A stretch of 64,000 nucleotides of DNA, from contig NZ_CP032624.1 of the NCBI RefSeq assembly GCF_003627055.1, positions 930,001-994,000 of the forward strand, read 5' to 3'. This document shows, one piece after another, positions 8,994 through 16,802 of this stretch. The notes beneath the pieces were generated by a model. It saw only the letters and a program-made list of their open reading frames with translations, ran no database searches and was not told the origin of the DNA. The translations under genes were made by a program, and so were the position numbers. Every line of letters begins with the position of its first letter. Position 1 is the stretch's first letter. Origin of the DNA: Gryllotalpicola protaetiae. Its GTDB lineage: Bacteria; Actinomycetota; Actinomycetes; Actinomycetales; Microbacteriaceae.

Positions 8994-9848
8994 ATGACCT
9001 CGCCCACCCACTGGGTGCTCACCTTCGTCTGCGTCGACCGGCCGGGCATCGTGCACGCCGTCAGCGGCGCGATCGTCGCCGCGCACGGCAACATCACCGA
9101 GAGCCAGCAGTTCGCCTCGGCCGACACCGGGCGCTTCTTCATGCGGCTTCAGGTCGAGGCATCCGTCGCCCGTTCGGAATTCGAAGCCGCGCTCGCGCCC
9201 GCCATCGCGCGCTTCGAGCTCGACTGGCACCTCGACGTCGTGGGCCGACCGACGAAGACGCTGATCCTCGCGTCGACGGCGAGCCATGCGGTGGGCGACC
9301 TGCTGTACCGCACCCGCTCGGGCCATCTCGCGCTCGACGTGCCGCTCGTGCTCGCGAACCACCCCGACCTGCGCGAGCTCGTCGAGTTCCACGGTGTGCC
9401 GTTCGAGTCGATGGCGGTGACGGATGCCGCATCGAAGGCCGCTTTCGAGGCGCGCGTTCTCGCCGAGGTCGAGAAGCACGGCATCGAGCTGGTGGTGCTC
9501 GCGCGGTACATGCAGATCCTGTCGCCCGAGCTGTGCGCAGCGCTCGAGGGGCGCGCGATCAACATCCACCACTCGTTCCTGCCGGGGTTCAAGGGCGCGA
9601 ACCCCTATCGGCAGGCGCACGCGCGTGGCGTGAAGCTGATCGGCGCGACCGCGCACTTCGTCACATCGGACCTCGATGAGGGCCCGATCATCGAGCAGAA
9701 CGTCGTACGCGTCGACCACACGGCGACGCCCGCGCAGCTGATGGCGACCGGGCAGGACGAGGAGTCGCGCACCCTGCGCCAGGCCGTCAAGTGGTTCAGC
9801 GAGCAGCGCGTGCTGCTCGACGGGGCACGGACCATCATCTTCCGATAG
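8994..9848 (+). CDS. purU: Formyltetrahydrofolate deformylase
   Basis: 284 aa. Hydrolyses 10-formyl-THF to THF and formate, balancing the one-carbon pool. An ACT domain occupies about residues 8-85 (CVDRPGIVHAVSGAI), followed by a formyltransferase fold with the catalytic Asn-His-Asp set in INIHHSFLPGF and SDLDEGPIIEQ. TACTCT at 8981-8986 ends 7 nt before the ATG, with no Shine-Dalgarno, so probably leaderless. Sits beside glyA-folD, consistent with joint folate control. Confidence 0.95.
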   Translation: MTSPTHWVLTFVCVDRPGIVHAVSGAIVAAHGNITESQQFASADTGRFFMRLQVEASVARSEFEAALAPAIARFELDWHLDVVGRPTKTLILASTASHAVGDLLYRTRSGHLALDVPLVLANHPDLRELVEFHGVPFESMAVTDAASKAAFEARVLAEVEKHGIELVVLARYMQILSPELCAALEGRAINIHHSFLPGFKGANPYRQAHARGVKLIGATAHFVTSDLDEGPIIEQNVVRVDHTATPAQLMATGQDEESRTLRQAVKWFSEQRVLLDGARTIIFR

Positions 9849-9881
9849 GCGGATGCTGCAGGCGCGCGTCCCCGGCCGGAG

Positions 9882-10274
9882 TCAGGCTGTTCGCGGAAGG
9901 ACGCGGACACGCGCCCCGTGGTTGCCGGCCGCGAGCTTCCGATCGCACGTGAACAGCTCTGCGTCGAGAGCCTCGGCGAGCGCAAGATAGCAGGCGTCGT
10001 AGCTGGTGAAGCTGTGCCTGAGCGCCCATACGCGATCGGCAAGGAGGACGAACTCATAGCGCCGGATGACGAACGAGCCATAGCTGAGCTTTGCCTCATT
10101 CAGGGTTCCCGTCGGGAATCTCGAGCCGAGGTCAAGACCACGCAGCACCGAGGCCACCTCGACGTCCAGCAGATGTGGCGCGGCGACCTCACCGGCGACG
10201 GCGTCGCGGAGCTCGACCGCAGGGTCTCGCCCCAGCAGCATTTCGATCGCGGCCGACGCGTCGATGACAATCAT
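9882..10274 (-). CDS. PIN-domain ribonuclease toxin (VapC-like)
   Basis: 130 aa. PIN fold with the acidic metal-binding set: Asp5 (IVIDASAAIEM), Glu in DVEVASVLRG, Asp in TSYDACYLALAE and Asp in FTCDRKLA. Such toxins cut RNA until bound by the partner antitoxin. The ATG overlaps the stop of the antitoxin gene by 4 nt (10271-10274), the standard coupled arrangement. Intact on sequence evidence. Confidence 0.9.
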   Translation of the reverse strand: MIVIDASAAIEMLLGRDPAVELRDAVAGEVAAPHLLDVEVASVLRGLDLGSRFPTGTLNEAKLSYGSFVIRRYEFVLLADRVWALRHSFTSYDACYLALAEALDAELFTCDRKLAAGNHGARVRVLPRTA

Positions 10275-10498
10275 CGCCGACTGGCCCGCACCGCCTCCAC
10301 GATCTCATCGGTTGTCAGCCCGTCGGGGCGACTCTGCGACCACAGCCGCTCGGCGAGCTCAGCATTGGTCGGGCGCGCGGCGAGTTTGGCGAGCTCGCCG
10401 CCGACATAGGCGGAGAGCGACATTCCCGCAGCGGCAGCGCGCGCCTTGAGCACGTCGATCGCGGCACTGTCGACACCACGGATATAGAGCGTCCCCAT
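10271..10498 (-). CDS. Ribbon-helix-helix antitoxin (FitA/VapB-like)
   Basis: 75 aa. N-terminal beta strand and two helices of a ribbon-helix-helix DNA-binding domain (GTLYIRGVDSAAIDVLKARA, AAGMSLSAYVGGELAKLA), then a C-terminal tail that would wrap the toxin. Expected to bind its own promoter as a complex with the PIN protein. TAGCCT (complement of 10505-10510) lies 6 nt before the ATG, separated by a G-run that could also serve as ribosome site. Confidence 0.87.
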   Translation of the reverse strand: MGTLYIRGVDSAAIDVLKARAAAAGMSLSAYVGGELAKLAARPTNAELAERLWSQSRPDGLTTDEIVEAVRASRR

Positions 10499-10574
10499 CC
10501 CCCAAGGCTAGCACTCTGCAAGCATCCGCGTGACTCTCACCATTCCGTGACCAGGCCGCCGATACCCTTGAGCA

Positions 10575-10940
10575 GTGACCGCACGCCCCGCCGCCGAACA
10601 GCCGCAGCAGCCTCAGATCGGCGTCGTCGACGCCCTCCGCTTCCTCTGTGAGGTGTTCGCGATCGTGACGCTCGGCATCTGGGGCTTCTCGACGTTCCCG
10701 TTCTGGCTGAACATCATCGTCGGCATCGGGGCGCCGGTGCTCGCGATCGTGCTGTGGGGCCTGTTCCGCGCGCCGAAGGCGGTGCTCGCGGTCGACCCGT
10801 TCGTCAAGGCTCTCGTCGAGATCCTGGTGATGGGAACCGCGGCGTATGCCTGGGCCGACATGCACCAGTGGATCATCTTCGGCGTCTTCACCCTCGTCGC
10901 CCTCACCACAGGGCTGATCGTGAACCGCCGCGAGTTCTAA
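10575..10940 (+). CDS. YrdB family membrane protein (DUF2568)
   Basis: 121 aa from GTG. Four predicted membrane helices and the family-typical WGLFRAPKA segment after helix two. Function unknown. TACCCT (10563-10568) lies 6 nt before the GTG, so probably leaderless. The promoter region is shared with the divergent antitoxin gene. Confidence 0.75.
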   Translation: MTARPAAEQPQQPQIGVVDALRFLCEVFAIVTLGIWGFSTFPFWLNIIVGIGAPVLAIVLWGLFRAPKAVLAVDPFVKALVEILVMGTAAYAWADMHQWIIFGVFTLVALTTGLIVNRREF

Positions 10941-10958
10941 CTCGCTAGCCTGGCGAGC

Positions 10959-12122
10959 ATGACAGAGCTCGTCGTCCACTCCGCCCGCAAGATCGACGCA
11001 GCAGGCGAGATCGACGGGTTCTGGTTCGCCGCGTACGCCGGCACGATCACCGCGACCGGGTCCGGCGAGGGCTGGCGCACACGGGCATCGGCTACGTCGT
11101 CCGTCGTCGACGCCCACGGCCGGCACCTGGTGCCCGGATTCGTCGACCTGCACGGGCACGGCGCCGGCGGCTTCGCCTTCGACGACGGGGCGTACGCCAT
11201 CTCGAAGGCCCTCGCCGTGCACCGCGCGCACGGCACGACGCGCTCGGTGATCAGCCTGGTCGCGAACCCCGTCGACGAGCTGAGCGAGTCGCTGACCGCC
11301 GTCGCCGACCTCGTCGCGGAGGACGAGCTCGTGCTCGGCTCGCACCTTGAGGGGCCGTTCCTCGCGGCCGAGCGGAAGGGCGCACACAACCCCGAGTTCC
11401 TGATCGACCCGTCACCGGCCGCGGTCGAACGCCTCATCGCCGCCGCGCGCGGCACGCTGCGGCAGATCACGCTCGCGATCGAGCGCGAGAACGCACTGGA
11501 GGCGATCGACGTGTTCGTCGAGGCCGGCGTGCAGGTGGCAGTCGGGCACACCGAGGCCACGTTCGAGCAGGCGGCGGACGCTTTCGACCGCGGCGCCCGC
11601 CTGTTGACCCACGCCTTCAACGCGATGCCGGGAATCGGGCACCGCGCGCCGGGGCCCGTCGTCGCCGCGCTCGAAGACCCACGCGTGACCGTCGAGCTGA
11701 TCCTCGACGGAGTGCACGTCGCACCGCCGGTCGCGAAGCTCGCGTTCGGCGCGGCGCCCGGGCGCATCGCCCTGATCACCGATGCGATGGCAGCCACCGG
11801 CTCGCCCGACGGCGCCTACAAGATCGGCTCACTCGACGTGGCCGTCGTGGGCGGGGTGGCTCGGCTGCAGGAATCCGACGGGTCCCTCGGCTCGATCGCG
11901 GGGTCCACGCTCACGCTCGACGTCGCGCTGCGCAACGCGATCGAGCTCGCCGGGCTGTCGCCGGTCGACGCCGTCGCCGCGCTCACCGCGGTGCCGGCGC
12001 GCGCGCTCGGTCTCGAGCACCGCCTCGGCCTGCTCGCCCCGGGGTTCGCCGCCGACGCCGTGCTGCTCGATCATGAGTGGTCGGTGTGCGGCGTGTGGGG
12101 CGCCGGCACGAAACTCGCCTGA
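10959..12122 (+). CDS. nagA: N-acetylglucosamine-6-phosphate deacetylase
   Basis: 387 aa amidohydrolase. Removes acetate from GlcNAc-6-P to give GlcN-6-P for NagB, encoded 1.3 kb away. Metal and active-site motifs: VDLHGHGAGG, the Glu of SHLEGPFL, GHTEAT, THAFNAM and the catalytic Asp in LITDAMAATG. TAGCCT (10946-10951) ends 7 nt before the ATG inside a small CTCGC/GCGAG inverted repeat, so the transcript is probably leaderless. Ends 15 bp from the convergent MarR gene. Confidence 0.95.
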   Translation: MTELVVHSARKIDAAGEIDGFWFAAYAGTITATGSGEGWRTRASATSSVVDAHGRHLVPGFVDLHGHGAGGFAFDDGAYAISKALAVHRAHGTTRSVISLVANPVDELSESLTAVADLVAEDELVLGSHLEGPFLAAERKGAHNPEFLIDPSPAAVERLIAAARGTLRQITLAIERENALEAIDVFVEAGVQVAVGHTEATFEQAADAFDRGARLLTHAFNAMPGIGHRAPGPVVAALEDPRVTVELILDGVHVAPPVAKLAFGAAPGRIALITDAMAATGSPDGAYKIGSLDVAVVGGVARLQESDGSLGSIAGSTLTLDVALRNAIELAGLSPVDAVAALTAVPARALGLEHRLGLLAPGFAADAVLLDHEWSVCGVWGAGTKLA

Positions 12123-12137
12123 GGCTGTGCCGCTGCG

Positions 12138-12554
12138 TCAGTCGACGGGGACCCCGACGCGCTCGAGCAGGGCGTGCAGCGTCCCGAGCTCGGCGGCGGA
12201 CAGCTCGGCGAACGAGCGCGCGGTGACCTCGGCCGTGACGGCCTGACCCGCAGCGAGCATCCGCTTGCCGGCATCCGTCAGCCGGTGCTCGACGCGCCGC
12301 CCGCGGCCGGGCGCGCGCTCGATCAGGTCCTGCGCGACCAGGCGCGCGGCCAGCGTGCCGAACGACTGATCGCTCTGGAACGTCGCCACCGCGAGCGCAT
12401 GCGCCGATGACGACGGCGCCTCGTCGATCGCCCGCAGCGCGTCCCACTGCACGAGGGTGGTGCCGATCGCTGCGAGCGCGCGGTCGGCCGCGCGGTGGTT
12501 GCGGTACTGCGCGCGCTTCAGCACGCGGCCGGTGGTCTGGGGGGTGACTCGCAT
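12138..12554 (-). CDS. MarR-family transcriptional regulator
   Basis: 138 aa winged-helix repressor. DNA-recognition region around SSAHALAVATFQSDQSFGTLAARL, then a basic wing (ERAPGRGRRVEHRLTDAGKRML). Divergent from an alpha/beta hydrolase with an AT-rich palindrome between them, the usual arrangement for control of both genes. TATCGT (complement of 12561-12566) lies 6 nt before the ATG. Ligand unknown. Confidence 0.87.
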   Translation of the reverse strand: MRVTPQTTGRVLKRAQYRNHRAADRALAAIGTTLVQWDALRAIDEAPSSSAHALAVATFQSDQSFGTLAARLVAQDLIERAPGRGRRVEHRLTDAGKRMLAAGQAVTAEVTARSFAELSAAELGTLHALLERVGVPVD

Positions 12555-12563
12555 GACCGTACG

Positions 12564-12595
12564 ATATCAGCTTGCGTATATAAATATGTTGATAT
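12564..12595. promoter_or_regulatory. AT-rich palindromic operator candidate for the MarR regulator
   Basis: ATATCA (12564-12569) and TGATAT (12590-12595) flank an AT-rich core with ATATAAATAT, unusual in this high-GC sequence. The arms overlap or touch the putative -10 boxes of both divergent genes, so a bound dimer could block both. Confidence 0.5.
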
Positions 12596-12607
12596 AGCGT
12601 CGCAGCC

Positions 12608-13321
12608 ATGACCGAGACCCCAGCAGACACCACGTTCCTCGTTCTCCACGGCGGCGGCGGCCCCGCCACTGTCGCACCGATCGCGGCGCGCTTCGCCGGG
12701 CTCGGCCGTGTGCTCGCACCGACGCTCCCGGGCTGGAACGGGACACCGCGACCCGAGCGACTCGACAGCCCGCGCGCGCTTGCCGCCCACTTCCTCGACG
12801 AGCTGGCGGATGCCGGCGAGACCGGCGTCGTCGTGATCGGCAATTCCCTCGGCGGCTGGATCGCCGCGGAGATGGCACTCGCCGACACCGCAGGGCTCGT
12901 GCGCGCCATCGTGCTGGTCGACGCGGTCGGCGTCGAGGTGCCCGAGCACCCCGCACGCGACATCTCGGGGCTCGCCCCGCAGCAGATCGCGCAGTTCAGC
13001 TTCCACGACCCGTCGAAGCTCGTCGTACCACCGCCGACGCCCGAGTCCCTCGCGATCGTGCGCGGCAACCAGGCCGCGCTCGCCGCGGTCACGGGCGAGC
13101 TGCGCGACGCGACCCTGAACGAGCGGCTGGGCGCGATCGCCGTGCCCGCGCTGGTGGCGTGGGGCGAATCCGACGGCGTGGTCACGCCCGACTACGGTCG
13201 CGCCTTCGCCGCTGCGATCCCGGGCGCTCGCTTTGCTCTCATCCCCGAGGCGGGCCATCTTCCCCAGCTCGAGAACCCGGCGGCCCTCTACGCCGAGATC
13301 GACGCGTTCCTCGCCGCCTGA
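12608..13321 (+). CDS. Alpha/beta hydrolase
   Basis: 237 aa. Nucleophile elbow GNSLGG, acid in WGESDGVV and His in AGHLPQLE give the full triad; oxyanion region LHGGGG near the N-terminus. Cytoplasmic; reaction unknown. TAGCGT (12595-12600) ends 7 nt before the ATG. Divergent from the MarR gene, its likely regulator. Confidence 0.88.
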   Translation: MTETPADTTFLVLHGGGGPATVAPIAARFAGLGRVLAPTLPGWNGTPRPERLDSPRALAAHFLDELADAGETGVVVIGNSLGGWIAAEMALADTAGLVRAIVLVDAVGVEVPEHPARDISGLAPQQIAQFSFHDPSKLVVPPPTPESLAIVRGNQAALAAVTGELRDATLNERLGAIAVPALVAWGESDGVVTPDYGRAFAAAIPGARFALIPEAGHLPQLENPAALYAEIDAFLAA

Positions 13322-13327
13322 CCACCA

Positions 13328-13453
13328 GTCGTCGATTAGTCACAGAATGGGACGGCCGCGAATGGCTTGGTGACGACCGGGGTCCGACGAACCCAGCCGG
13401 TCGTCAGAAAGTCCGCCGAAGCGCGCGCCGAGGATGACTTTTCGACGACCGGG
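13328..13453. repeat. Two tandem extragenic palindromes, family B copies 1 and 2
   Basis: Copy 2 (13397-13453) has arms GGTCGTCAGAAAGTC (13399-13413) and GACTTTTCGACGACC (13436-13450), two mismatches in 15 bp. Copy 1 (13328-13377) is more diverged but ends in the same TTGGTGACGACC. A second tandem pair lies at 46797-46921. Located in the gap between convergent genes. Confidence 0.65.
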
Positions 13454-13466
13454 CACCGGCACGCGT

Positions 13467-14249
13467 TTAGTATCGCTGCCAGGCGGGCTTGTTGGCCCAG
13501 GTGTAGCGATAGTAGTCGGCATTGCGCAGTCGCGACGCGGCGGCCTCATCGATGATCACGGTGGCGTGCTCGTGCAGCTGCAGCACCGAGGCGGGGCAGG
13601 ATGCCGACAGCGGCCCCTCGACCGCGGCGGCGATCGCCTCCGCCTTGTTCTCGCCCTGCGCGACGAGCACGAGGCGGCGGGCGCGCAGGATCGTGCCGAG
13701 CCCCTGCGTGACGCAGTGCGTCGGCACCGCCTCTGGCGAATCGAAGAAGCGCGCGTTGTCTTCTCGCGTCTTCGGCGTCAGCGTCTTGATGCGGGTGCGC
13801 GAGGCCAGTGACGAGGTCGGTTCGTTGAACCCGATGTGCCCATTGCCGCCGATGCCGAGGATCTGCACGTCGATGCCTCCCGCCGCGTCGATGGCCGCCT
13901 CATACGCGGCGCACGCCGCCGCGAGGTCCGCGGCGAACCCGTCGGGCACGGCGACGAGCGCCGGGGCGAGCCCGAGCGGCCGGGTCACCGTGCGGTCGAT
14001 GACCGCGTGATAGCTCTCGGGGTGCCCGTAGTCGAGGCCCACGTACTCGTCCAGCGCGAAGCCGCGCACGCGTGAGAAGTCGAGCTCGCCGGCATCCGCC
14101 CGCCTCGCGAGCTCTTCGTAGATCGCGAGCGGCGATGAACCGGTCGCCAAGCCCAGGACGGCCTCGGGCTTGCGCACCACGACCTCGGCGACGACGGATG
14201 CCGCCACCCGGCCCACCTCGGCCGCAGACGGCAGAATCACGATCTCCAC
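13467..14249 (-). CDS. nagB: Glucosamine-6-phosphate deaminase
   Basis: 260 aa from a GTG at 14249 with AGGAGG in good position; longer frames extend into the upstream gene. Converts GlcN-6-P to Fru-6-P plus ammonia. Family landmarks: LATGSSPL, LDEYVGLDYGHPESY, GIGGNGHIGFNEP and VTQGLGTIL. Begins 10 nt after the GH20 stop, so it is the last gene of the nagZ-kinase-GH20-nagB operon. Confidence 0.95.
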   Translation of the reverse strand: MEIVILPSAAEVGRVAASVVAEVVVRKPEAVLGLATGSSPLAIYEELARRADAGELDFSRVRGFALDEYVGLDYGHPESYHAVIDRTVTRPLGLAPALVAVPDGFAADLAAACAAYEAAIDAAGGIDVQILGIGGNGHIGFNEPTSSLASRTRIKTLTPKTREDNARFFDSPEAVPTHCVTQGLGTILRARRLVLVAQGENKAEAIAAAVEGPLSASCPASVLQLHEHATVIIDEAAASRLRNADYYRYTWANKPAWQRY

Positions 14250-14259
14250 AGGCGCCTCC

Positions 14260-15888
14260 TCAGTCGGCGATGTTGGCGGTGACGGAATCCATGTACTGCG
14301 CGCGCTGCTCGCGCGTGCTGGGCCGTCCGGCGATGCCGGGCCGGCGCTGCCATGGCTTGGGCCCGCTGTCGGCCCGGTACTCCACGCCGAGCGCGTCGAG
14401 GCGCAGCAGGTGGTGCGTGAGCCGCGCGCGGAACCCGGCGAGGTCTTTCGGCGCGCTCGACCAGAGCACCTCGGCCAGCGCGGCGAGCCGCGGGAACGCG
14501 AAGAAGTCGACGGTGCGCGGGGAATCCATGTGCTCGGTCCAGATGTTCGCCTGGCCGCCGAGCACGTGCGCCGCCTGCTCTGCTGTGAGCTCGGCCGGCA
14601 CCGGCTCGAATGCGTAGACGTCGTCGACGGTGAGCACGATCGACACGGGGATCGGCTCGTCGGGCGAATCCGACTGACGGTAGTCGAGGTACACGCTGTC
14701 ATCGGGGCAGAGCACGACGTCGTGGCCGCGGCGCGCCGCGGTGACCGCGCCGCGGCTGCCTCGCCACGACGCGACGACGGCGCTCTGGTCGAGTTCGCCC
14801 TCGAGCACCTCGTCCCAGCCGAACAGTCTGCGGCCGCTGGCGGTCAGGTGCTCGTCGAGGCGGCGGATGAACCATGTCTGCAGCTCCTCCCCCGTCGTGA
14901 GCCCCCGCTCGGCCATCAGCTCGCGCGTGCGCGAATCGGACTCCCAGAGGTCCTTCGGGCACTCGTCGCCGCCGACGCCGATGAAGCGGCTCGGAAAGAT
15001 CGCCATGACCTCGTCGAGGACGCCCTGGTAGAACCGCACCGTCGCCTCCTCCATGTTGAGGACGTTCGGATTGATGCCCCAGCGGGTGTACACCTCGAGT
15101 TGCTCGCCGGTGACGCCGAGCTCCGGGTAGGCGGCGATCGCGGCCTGCGAGTGGCCGGGCACGTCGATCTCGGGCACGACGTCGATGTGGCGCGAGGCGG
15201 CGTAGGCGACGATCTCGCGCAGATCGTCCTGCGTGTAGAAGCCGCCGTGCGGCCGACCGTCGAACACCGCGTCGGGGCCGGCCCCGACCTGCGACTGCGC
15301 GCGCCACGCGCCGACCTCGGTCAGTCGCGGGTAGCGCAGGATCTCGATGCGCCACCCCTGGTCCTCGGTGAGGTGCAGGTGCAGCACGTTCAACCGGTGC
15401 GCCGCGAGCAGGTCGATGAAGCGCAGCACGTCGTGCTTCGGCATGAAGTGCCGCGCGACGTCGAGCATCGCGCCGCGCCAGCCGAACCGCGGGGCGTCCG
15501 CGAGCGAGACGGCGGGCAGCACCCAGTCGACGCCCGTCACACGGGCGCGCCGGTAGACGGCGGGTGGCAGCAGCTGCAGAACGGCTTGCGCGGCGTAGAA
15601 GGCGCCGGCTGCATCACCGGCGACGATGCGGATGCCCGCAACCGACGTCGTCAGCCGGTAGGCCTCGGCCCCGATCCCCTCATCGAGCGCGAAGACGATG
15701 GCGGCCGCGGCCGCGTCGCCGGCTTCGTGCAACGGCAGCCCTGTCGCCGCGCGCAGCGCCGAGCGCAGCCAGTCCGCTTCGTCGCGCAGCACGTCGGGCG
15801 CCGCGATCGAGGTGGTCGCGTCGAGCCGGAAGCCGGGCTCGACGAGCTCGTGCACCTGCGCGGGCAGCGGAAGGAGCGCCGTCGTCAT
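14260..15888 (-). CDS. GH20 beta-N-acetylhexosaminidase
   Basis: 542 aa. N-terminal GH20b-like domain (about 1-125), then the (beta/alpha)8 catalytic barrel with the signature Asp308-Glu309 in VGGDECPKDLW, which drives substrate-assisted hydrolysis. HLHLTEDQGWR and DVPGHSQAAIAAYP are also typical. No signal peptide, so it should act on imported chitobiose or GlcNAc-containing oligosaccharides in the cytoplasm. Overlaps the kinase gene by 4 nt (ATGA). Confidence 0.94.
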   Translation of the reverse strand: MTTALLPLPAQVHELVEPGFRLDATTSIAAPDVLRDEADWLRSALRAATGLPLHEAGDAAAAAIVFALDEGIGAEAYRLTTSVAGIRIVAGDAAGAFYAAQAVLQLLPPAVYRRARVTGVDWVLPAVSLADAPRFGWRGAMLDVARHFMPKHDVLRFIDLLAAHRLNVLHLHLTEDQGWRIEILRYPRLTEVGAWRAQSQVGAGPDAVFDGRPHGGFYTQDDLREIVAYAASRHIDVVPEIDVPGHSQAAIAAYPELGVTGEQLEVYTRWGINPNVLNMEEATVRFYQGVLDEVMAIFPSRFIGVGGDECPKDLWESDSRTRELMAERGLTTGEELQTWFIRRLDEHLTASGRRLFGWDEVLEGELDQSAVVASWRGSRGAVTAARRGHDVVLCPDDSVYLDYRQSDSPDEPIPVSIVLTVDDVYAFEPVPAELTAEQAAHVLGGQANIWTEHMDSPRTVDFFAFPRLAALAEVLWSSAPKDLAGFRARLTHHLLRLDALGVEYRADSGPKPWQRRPGIAGRPSTREQRAQYMDSVTANIAD

Positions 15889-16802
15889 GCGTCGACCGGC
15901 GCGTTCTCGATGTCGCCGGCGAGCGCCGCGCCGACGGCGGCCACGGGGCTGCCGGGTGGCACGAGCCGCACCCGCGACGAGAGCTCGAGCGAGCTGAGGA
16001 ACTGCGAGCCGAGCGCGAGCTCGTCGAGGTTCGCCCGCACCCGGTCGAGCAGGCGCTCCCCGAGGTTCGCGATGCCACCGCCGATCACGACCGTCTCGAC
16101 GTCCGCGGTGAGGATGAGGATGCGCACGCCGGCCGCCGCGCCGCCGATCAGCTCGGAGCGCAGAGCGAGGGCGCGCTCGTCGCCGGCATCCGCCCGGTCG
16201 AAGACCTCGAGCACCGGAAACGCGGCGTCCCCGCCCCACTTGCGCGCCACCCAGCCGCCGCCCGCGACCGTCTCGAGGCAGCCGATCTGCCCGCACGCGC
16301 ATCTGATGCCGTGCGGATCGATCGGAATGTGCCCGATCTCGCCCGCCGTGCCGCGCGCGCCGCGCCACACGTCGCCGTCGCTGACGAAGCCCGCGGCGAC
16401 ACCGGTGCCGAGGTTGAGATAGGCCATCGAAGCGGTGAGACCGAGCAGGTGGTAGGCGCCGAGTGACGCCGCGTTCACGTCGTTCTCGACGCGCACGGAC
16501 GCACCGAGGCGCTCGGAAAGGACGCGGCCGAGAGCGAGTTCCTCGAGGCCGAGATTCACTGCGTGCCGTACGACGCCGGCCCGCGCGTCGACGACGCCGG
16601 GGATGCCGATGCCGACGGACGTCAGTGCCGCAGCCGACGCGCCCGCTGCCTCGGCCGCCTGAATCGCCGCCTCGTGTGCGTTGCGCACCACGGCGTCAGA
16701 GCCGAAGCCGGTCGCGACGCGCACCCGCGAGAGCACGGCGTCGTCGCCGCCGAGCGCGACGGCGTCGATCTTCGTGCCGCCGATGTCGAGCCCGAGCCTC
16801 AT
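15885..16802 (-). CDS. ROK-family sugar kinase, probably N-acetylglucosamine kinase
   Basis: 305 aa. ATP-binding LGLDIGGTKIDAV, catalytic Asp in RVENDVNAAS, and the zinc-binding ROK signature GHIPIDPHGIRCACGQIGC. No DNA-binding domain, so it is an enzyme rather than a repressor. Between two hexosaminidases and upstream of nagB, the likely reaction is GlcNAc to GlcNAc-6-P for NagA. Specificity within ROK kinases cannot be read with certainty. Overlaps neighbours on both sides by 4 nt. Confidence 0.87.
   Translation of the reverse strand: MRLGLDIGGTKIDAVALGGDDAVLSRVRVATGFGSDAVVRNAHEAAIQAAEAAGASAAALTSVGIGIPGVVDARAGVVRHAVNLGLEELALGRVLSERLGASVRVENDVNAASLGAYHLLGLTASMAYLNLGTGVAAGFVSDGDVWRGARGTAGEIGHIPIDPHGIRCACGQIGCLETVAGGGWVARKWGGDAAFPVLEVFDRADAGDERALALRSELIGGAAAGVRILILTADVETVVIGGGIANLGERLLDRVRANLDELALGSQFLSSLELSSRVRLVPPGSPVAAVGAALAGDIENAPVDA

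Noticed and set aside
8954-9142. N-terminal extension of the aldo/keto reductase into purU
   Set aside because: The extra 63 residues are not conserved and antisense to purU; ATG 8953 precedes the normal family start.
9882-10498. Toxin-antitoxin pair as part of a larger mobile or defence island
   Set aside because: Flanking genes are ordinary metabolic genes; no integrase, transposase, att-like repeats or composition change is visible.
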